Source: Flavobacteriales bacterium
GTDB taxonomy: Bacteria; Bacteroidota; Bacteroidia; Flavobacteriales_G; JALEGO01
Assembly: GCA_020631045.1 (NCBI GenBank)
Contig: JAHDHZ010000016.1
Span: 1 to 47,750, forward strand
Length of the DNA stretch: 47,750 nt
Reading direction: 5' to 3'
Position numbers and translations under genes: made by a program. The notes beneath the pieces were generated by a model that was given only the letters and a program-made list of their open reading frames with translations, had not been told where the DNA came from and searched no databases. This document shows, piece by piece, positions 42,961 through 47,750 of this stretch (position 1 is its first letter; each line of letters begins with the position of its first letter).

Positions 42961-45008
42961 GCCTTTTGATCTTTATTCTTTACCATCGTTAAAATAGTGG
43001 CCAAGGCTACCGTTTCATCCTCTTGATCATAGACCTCAACCATAAACTTGACAATGCCTTTTTTTATGTCATCTTGATCGCGTTTTTCTTGCTGAGTCTT
43101 TTCTTTCACCGTGAGTTTTACGCCGATGGTAGTACCTGGATAAACAGGCTTTGTAAAACGTGCTTCATCAATACCATAATTAAGCAACACAGGGCCTTTT
43201 CTGGGGTCTACAAACATGCCAGCGGCTTTGCTTAAAATATAATACCCATGGGCAACCCTACGTTCAAAAATGGTGCCCTCTAAAGAAGTTTCATCGGTGT
43301 GGGCATAAAAATGATCGCCACTCACATTAGCAAAGTTTACAATATCAGCATCGGTAATGGTGTGTTTGTGGGTAATGTAGGTTTGCCCAACTTTCAGATC
43401 TTCAAAATGCTTTTGAAACAAATGCTCAACAGGGTATTCTTGCTTGGCACCATATTGATAGACTTCGGTAATGGCTGAAATCATCGAAGGAGAACCCTGA
43501 ATGGCGGTACGTTGCAAATAGTGCTTTACCCCACGAATGCCACCCATTTCTTCTCCTCCTCCTGCACGACCTGGTCCTCCGTGTACCAATAAAGGCATAG
43601 GTGATCCATGGCCTGTGCTCTCTTTGGCACATTCAGCGTTGAGTGTTAATATTCTACCATGATATGAGGCTGCACCGATTGAAAAATCCCGCGCTATTTT
43701 TGCATCATTGGTCACAATCGAGCAACACAAAGAGCCCAAGCCCATTTTGGTGATTTCTATGGCCTCATCTAATGTTTTATAAGGAATAATCGTGCTTACT
43801 GGGCCAAATGCTTCAATATTATGCGTATCTGTTTTTTTATATGGATCGTCATTTCTAAGCAACACAGGAGACATAAAGGCGCCTAGATCTGCTTTTGCCC
43901 CCAATACCTCAACTTTTGAAGGGTCTCCAAACACAATTTCAGAAGACTTTAAAAGCTTACCCAATTGCATTTGCACATCTTTTAATTGCTCTTTTCCTGC
44001 CAGTGCACCCATGCGCACTTCTTTGTTTGTAGGGTCTCCAATGATGGTTTTTGCTAGTCTAATACTTACGGCTTGCTGCACCTGATCAATCAAGTTTTCA
44101 GGCACCAAAATTCTGCGCACCGCAGTACATTTTTGACCTGCTTTAATGGTGATTTCTTTAGCTACTTCTTTTACGAACAACTCAAACTCTTCACTGTCTT
44201 CTTTTACATCTGGGCCTAAAACCGATGAATTTAAAGAATCTGCCTCCATATTAAAAGGTACCGATTCACTGATAATTTTCGGGTGAGTTTTTAGGTTTTG
44301 ACCTGTTGCAGCTGACCCTGTAAAAGTGACTACGTCTTGACACATCACATGATCTAGCATATCGCCAGCCGATCCACACACCAACTGCAAAGCACCTTTA
44401 GGCAAAATACGTGATTGTTCAATTTCTTTCACCATAGCATGGGTCAAGAAACTGGTTACTGTAGCGGGTTTTACAATCGCGGGCATTCCGGCTAGTAGAT
44501 TTACAGCAATTTTCTCAAGCATGCCCCAAATCGGAAAATTATAAGCATTGATGTGCACTGCTACACCTTCTTTAGGCACCATAATATGATGGCCTATAAA
44601 CGTACCGCCTTTTGAAAGGGGCGCATGATCACCATCAACATAATAAGTCTGATCTGCAAATTGTTTTCTCAAAGAAGCATTGGCAAATAGATTGCCGATT
44701 CCTCCTTCAATATCAATCCAAGAATCAATTTTAGTGGCCCCTGTCTGATAACTTATAGGATAAAATTTATCTTTAATGCTATGTAAATGCAAAGCCAGAG
44801 CTTTGAGCATGCGTCCGCGCTCATGAAAGGTCATTTTTCGAAGTGCCTGACCTCCCGTTTGGCGACCATATTCAAATGCAGCTTTAAAATCAAGCCCTTT
44901 GGTGCTTGCTAGCGCAATTTGCTGTCCGTTCACAGAGTTATAAAGGGCAGTGCCTTCTCCGTCAGCTGTGATCCATTTTCCGCACAAGTAATTTTCTAAT
45001 TTTTGCAT
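42957..45008 (-). CDS. paaZ: Bifunctional aldehyde dehydrogenase/enoyl-CoA hydratase PaaZ
   Basis: The protein has 683 residues, typical for PaaZ, which opens the oxepin-CoA ring in phenylacetate breakdown and oxidises the aldehyde. The N-terminal ALDH domain has Glu255 in NMEADSLNSSVLGPD and Cys294 in AGQKCTAVRRILVP. The C-terminal MaoC-like hydratase domain (about 545-680) has YAHTDETSLEGTIFERRVAH and GYYILSKAAGMF. No other paa genes are in the window, so the pathway must be completed elsewhere or the enzyme may serve another ring substrate. The secreted esterase gene follows with an ATGA overlap. Confidence 0.95.
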   Translation of the reverse strand: MQKLENYLCGKWITADGEGTALYNSVNGQQIALASTKGLDFKAAFEYGRQTGGQALRKMTFHERGRMLKALALHLHSIKDKFYPISYQTGATKIDSWIDIEGGIGNLFANASLRKQFADQTYYVDGDHAPLSKGGTFIGHHIMVPKEGVAVHINAYNFPIWGMLEKIAVNLLAGMPAIVKPATVTSFLTHAMVKEIEQSRILPKGALQLVCGSAGDMLDHVMCQDVVTFTGSAATGQNLKTHPKIISESVPFNMEADSLNSSVLGPDVKEDSEEFELFVKEVAKEITIKAGQKCTAVRRILVPENLIDQVQQAVSIRLAKTIIGDPTNKEVRMGALAGKEQLKDVQMQLGKLLKSSEIVFGDPSKVEVLGAKADLGAFMSPVLLRNDDPYKKTDTHNIEAFGPVSTIIPYKTLDEAIEITKMGLGSLCCSIVTNDAKIARDFSIGAASYHGRILTLNAECAKESTGHGSPMPLLVHGGPGRAGGGEEMGGIRGVKHYLQRTAIQGSPSMISAITEVYQYGAKQEYPVEHLFQKHFEDLKVGQTYITHKHTITDADIVNFANVSGDHFYAHTDETSLEGTIFERRVAHGYYILSKAAGMFVDPRKGPVLLNYGIDEARFTKPVYPGTTIGVKLTVKEKTQQEKRDQDDIKKGIVKFMVEVYDQEDETVALATILTMVKNKDQKA

Positions 45009-45050
45009 AACATCAAAGTTAGAAAGTATTTGTACATTTTTACTTTTAAC

Positions 45051-45332
45051 ATGCTAATGAACCTATTTTACATCTTCTACCCGCTCACTTTCTTAGTGAT
45101 TTATACTACATATTTAGTTTATTTCGGATCGGTTGGAGATGGTTTAGACCGTGGCTTCTACTCTTTAATCGCTTGGGGTTTAGCAATCTTAAACACCTTT
45201 TTATTAGCTGTTTTTAGATTTAAGTATACTGCTCAATTTAAACAAATTCCCCTATTACATAAACTCATTTTCATCTTGTTGGGTACTCCTGTTTTGTTTG
45301 GATTCATTTATTTTTTCACAGTTGTTGTATAG
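45051..45332 (+). CDS. Small membrane protein
   Basis: About 93 residues from the ATG at 45051. Three hydrophobic segments are visible (LFYIFYPLTFLVIYTTYLVY; LIAWGLAILNTFLLAVF; KLIFILLGTPVLFGFIYFF). An upstream TTG at 45003 would run into the divergent paaZ gene and is rejected. It is followed after 4 bp by the YjbR-like gene, and the two are probably co-transcribed. No family is recognised. Confidence 0.65.
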   Translation: MLMNLFYIFYPLTFLVIYTTYLVYFGSVGDGLDRGFYSLIAWGLAILNTFLLAVFRFKYTAQFKQIPLLHKLIFILLGTPVLFGFIYFFTVVV

Positions 45333-45336
45333 ACAA

Positions 45337-45711
45337 ATGAACGTAGAAGAATTTCGCACCTATTGCCTTTCAAAAAAAGGGGTCACTGAAGGTTTCCCTT
45401 TTGCTAAATTCAAAGATGGTGAGCATGTACTGGTCTTTAAAGTAGGGGGTAAAATGTTTGCTTTAACTGATCTTCATGCTGAGGCATTTAAAATCAATTT
45501 AAAATGCGATCCTGATTGGGCTCAAGAATTAAGAGGGCAATTCTCAGAAATTGTGGGGGCCTATCACATGCATAAAAAACATTGGAACAGCGTGCAGTTA
45601 GATACTCAAAGCGTGGGAGATGATTTAGTCTTTAAAATGATTGATCACTCTTATGACTTGGTGTTTAAATCACTGACTAAGAAACTTCAAAAAGAAGTGT
45701 TAGAGGCTTAG
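45337..45711 (+). CDS. MmcQ/YjbR (DUF419) family protein
   Basis: A 124-residue protein from the ATG at 45337; a longer frame starts in the preceding gene. It shows the family order: EEFRTYCLSKKGVTEGFPF, then VLVFKVGGKMFALTDLHAEA, AFKINLKCDPDWAQELRGQF and AYHMHKKHWNSVQLD. The fold is a MmcQ-like alpha/beta sandwich proposed to bind DNA; the cell role is not established. Its end overlaps the convergent epimerase gene by 12 bp. Confidence 0.9.
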   Translation: MNVEEFRTYCLSKKGVTEGFPFAKFKDGEHVLVFKVGGKMFALTDLHAEAFKINLKCDPDWAQELRGQFSEIVGAYHMHKKHWNSVQLDTQSVGDDLVFKMIDHSYDLVFKSLTKKLQKEVLEA

Positions 45712-46647
45712 CATTTGCTCAAGACCTTCTTTTAAATGCAGGGTTGGATGATAGCCTAAAAGTTTAGTGATTTTATCAATCGAGGCAAATGATTTTTGAA
45801 TGTCTCCTGCACGAGGCTGAGCATGAATCGGTTCAATGTTTGCTATTTGAGCATCTTGTTTGGTTAATATTGTACGGATGGTTTCAAAGAGCTCAATTAA
45901 GTTGGTTTGTTTTCCGCACGCCACGTTAAACACCTGGTTAAAACACTCCTTTTTCGTAGTGGTCAGGGCCAGCATGTTGGCTTGCACGACATTGGCCACA
46001 TTGGTAAAATCTCTAAGTTGAGTGCCATCTCCGTTAATGATAGGAGCCTTGTGGTTTTTTAGTAATTCTACAAACTTAGGAATCACTGCGGCGTATGCTC
46101 CCTGAGGGCTTTGACGTGGACCAAATACATTGAAATAACGCAATCCAACCACTTGCATACCGTGCAGTTCTGCATACACCTTTGCGTACAATTCATTGGT
46201 CTTTTTAGTAATAGCATAAGGCGAGAGCGGATTTCCCACTTTCTCTTCTACTTTAGGTAAATCAGGATGATCTCCATACACAGAAGAAGAAGAAGCATAC
46301 ACAAAGCGCTTAATATCTTGTTGTTTGGCGGCGTGCAATAAATTGATAAAGCCTGTGGCATTGTTTGCATGGGTGTTTAAAGGTTTTTCGATCGAACGAG
46401 GTACAGAACCTAGTGCTGCTTGGTGCGATATAGCATCAATGTCTTTACAAAAGGTCACACATTTTTCTGCATTGGTAATATCTGATTGAATAAATTCAAA
46501 GTTCGGGTTAGACTGCAAATGCGCAATGTTTGATGCAAAGCCTGTTGATAGATTATCAATGCACCGCACTTGATGGCCTGCATTGAGCAATCCATCACAA
46601 ATATGTGAACCAATAAAACCTGCTCCGCCTGTGACTAAAATGCGCAT
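45700..46647 (-). CDS. NAD-dependent sugar-nucleotide epimerase (UDP-GlcNAc 4-epimerase type)
   Basis: A 315-residue extended SDR. The NAD motif is VTGGAGFIGSHICDGLLNAG. The catalytic Ser is in FVYASSSSVYGDHPDLP and the Tyr-x3-Lys is in PYAITKKTNELYAKVY. VGLRYFNVFGPRQSPQGAYA is typical of WbpP/GalE-like enzymes. The likely role is to interconvert UDP-hexoses or UDP-HexNAc for surface polysaccharide. It is divergent from the GSCFA gene and convergent with the YjbR gene. The exact substrate is not shown by the sequence. Confidence 0.9.
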   Translation of the reverse strand: MRILVTGGAGFIGSHICDGLLNAGHQVRCIDNLSTGFASNIAHLQSNPNFEFIQSDITNAEKCVTFCKDIDAISHQAALGSVPRSIEKPLNTHANNATGFINLLHAAKQQDIKRFVYASSSSVYGDHPDLPKVEEKVGNPLSPYAITKKTNELYAKVYAELHGMQVVGLRYFNVFGPRQSPQGAYAAVIPKFVELLKNHKAPIINGDGTQLRDFTNVANVVQANMLALTTTKKECFNQVFNVACGKQTNLIELFETIRTILTKQDAQIANIEPIHAQPRAGDIQKSFASIDKITKLLGYHPTLHLKEGLEQMLSL

Positions 46648-46691
46648 GATAATGTGTAATTTAGAGTCTTAAACACCTGAGCACAAAGCTA

Positions 46692-47645
46692 ATGAAATTT
46701 AGAACAGCAGTTGAGTTAGAACAGCCCTCTTTTCAAATAAATTATACCCATAAAAGTTTGTTTTTAGGTTCATGCTTTGCTGAGCATATTGCTAAAAAGT
46801 TTAAAGATTTACGCCTTGACTGCCTTTCAAATCCTTTTGGGGTGTTGTACAATCCGGTGAGTATTGCCAAGAACTTAAGACGATCGATTGGGGGTTATCG
46901 CATAAGTGAGGGGGATATTTTTGAGTATGAAGGGTTGTTTGGATGTTTAGATGTGCATTCTGAGTTTACAAAAACTGAAAAATCAAGAGTTTTAGAAACG
47001 ATTCAAAAAGCGTATGATGTTACTTGTGAAAAAATCAAACAAACTGACGTGCTATTTATTTCATTTTCAGGTGCTATGGCTTTTAGAGAAAAAAATTCTA
47101 AAAATATAGTAGCCAATTGTTATAAATTACCCTCTAGTAACTTCACACAAGAACTGCTTGATTTAGATCTACTTAAAAAAGATTATCAAGAACTCTTTAC
47201 ACAACTCTTTACGCTCAATCCCAATATACAAATTGTGCTTACGGTAAGTCCTGTGCGGCATATTCGATACGGATTAGTACAAAACAATTTAAGCAAAGCT
47301 CGAGTATTTGAACTTACCCATTTTTTAGTGAATACATTTGATCAAACACACTATTTTGCTTCTTTTGAACTTCTAAATGATGAACTAAGAGACTACCGTT
47401 TTTTCAAAGAAGATATGGTACATCCCACCGCACAAGCCATCCAACACATCTTCAACACATTCTCAGAATATTACTTTGATCATCAAACAAAATCATACTG
47501 CGAAGCCCTTCGCAAAATCTTACTTCAAAAAAACCACCAAGCCCTTAATCCAAAAAGTGCTGCCCATCAAAATTTTTTAAAGGCTTTAAAAACACAAATC
47601 AGCGCATTTGAAAAACAATATGACGTAAGCTTAAATTTAGAATAA
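46692..47645 (+). CDS. GSCFA-domain protein
   Basis: A 317-residue protein of the GSCFA family, named after the motif here read LFLGSCFAEHIAKKF. SNPFGVLYNPVSIAKNLRR and LTVSPVRHIRYGLVQNNLSK are further conserved parts. RDYRFFKEDMVHPTAQAIQH carries a distal His. The arrangement is like SGNH hydrolases, with Ser near the start and Asp/His near the end. A hydrolase acting on surface glycans is a reasonable guess. No signal peptide is present. Confidence 0.9.
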   Translation: MKFRTAVELEQPSFQINYTHKSLFLGSCFAEHIAKKFKDLRLDCLSNPFGVLYNPVSIAKNLRRSIGGYRISEGDIFEYEGLFGCLDVHSEFTKTEKSRVLETIQKAYDVTCEKIKQTDVLFISFSGAMAFREKNSKNIVANCYKLPSSNFTQELLDLDLLKKDYQELFTQLFTLNPNIQIVLTVSPVRHIRYGLVQNNLSKARVFELTHFLVNTFDQTHYFASFELLNDELRDYRFFKEDMVHPTAQAIQHIFNTFSEYYFDHQTKSYCEALRKILLQKNHQALNPKSAAHQNFLKALKTQISAFEKQYDVSLNLE

Positions 47646-47681
47646 CCATCATCCTGAGCTTGTAAGGCTTTAAAAAAGACA

Positions 47682-47731
47682 AATTGTTTTGCGTGCATTC
47701 AAAATTTATTTTGTCAGCATAAAAAACAATT
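47682..47731 (+). terminator. Possible terminator after the GSCFA gene
   Basis: AATTGTTTT at 47682-47690 and AAAACAATT at 47723-47731 are complementary, with a 32-base loop, followed by TCTCTTTTTT. The long loop makes it weak. The final 105 bases of the window show no gene. Confidence 0.3.
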
Positions 47732-47750
47732 CTCTTTTTTAAAGTGATAT

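Noticed and set aside
43426-43632. 68-codon Arg-rich frame within paaZ
   Set aside because: It is a shifted reading of the conserved ALDH region.

Overview
The window is a chromosomal segment of a Bacteroidota bacterium, most likely a marine or aquatic member of the Flavobacteriales. The base composition is AT-rich. Two large secreted proteins end in type IX secretion-like sorting tails. There are SusC-free lipoproteins with a Bacteroidota-style lipobox, a FadL/OmpP1 porin, GSCFA and DUF2723 proteins, an ECF sigma gene paired with a membrane/beta-barrel protein, and TAnnTTTG-like promoter elements. The genus cannot be named from the sequence alone. Genes are tightly packed: many pairs overlap by ATGA, TAATG, TGATG or TTGA, and no stretch over 300 bases lacks a gene.

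Layout. 1-4273 (minus) is a TetR-regulated export operon (TetR, ABC transporter, HlyD adaptor, start of a TolC protein that runs off the left edge). A 20-bp palindrome lies in front of it, probably its operator. 4361-8957 (plus) holds an MscS channel, a ThiF/MoeB-rhodanese protein and a secreted vanadium-haloperoxidase-like protein with MopE repeats. 8952-16356 is mostly housekeeping (trpS, rpoN, a DUF2723 glycosyltransferase-like protein, a polysaccharide deacetylase). 16311-23082 (minus) is a light-associated cluster: three different photolyase/cryptochrome homologues, a TIGR03643-like protein, a 45-residue DUF2256 zinc protein with a TTG start, an SDR-DUF2867 protein and a separate SDR lacking the catalytic tyrosine. 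23287-28452 carries a lipoprotein, an ECF sigma/membrane-barrel pair, DUF4442, a DUF937-like protein and FadL.

28533-36426 is the most unusual region. A minus-strand cluster couples a two-component system (OmpR-type regulator plus short kinase) to eight downstream genes: two small unknown proteins, a SET-domain protein with an altered core motif, a large ATP-grasp ligase-like protein, a small secreted acidic protein, a VOC/glyoxalase-fold protein, a GshB-like ATP-grasp ligase and an M14-type deacylase. Between the kinase and the first small gene lie 11-bp-phased ATTCTGTAGA direct repeats, probably the regulator's binding sites. The cluster sits beside tRNA-Gln(TTG) at one end and directly abuts a headless MscS fragment at the other, which suggests an acquired or rearranged module. 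It looks like an undescribed peptide- or amino-acid-ligation system under two-component control.

36553-47645 returns to general functions: a pseudo-peptidase/propeller/outer-membrane-barrel protein, an M20 amidohydrolase, a lipoprotein, a secreted alpha/beta hydrolase, PaaZ, an MmcQ/YjbR protein, a sugar-nucleotide epimerase and a GSCFA protein. All calls rest on reading the sequence; no database search was run.
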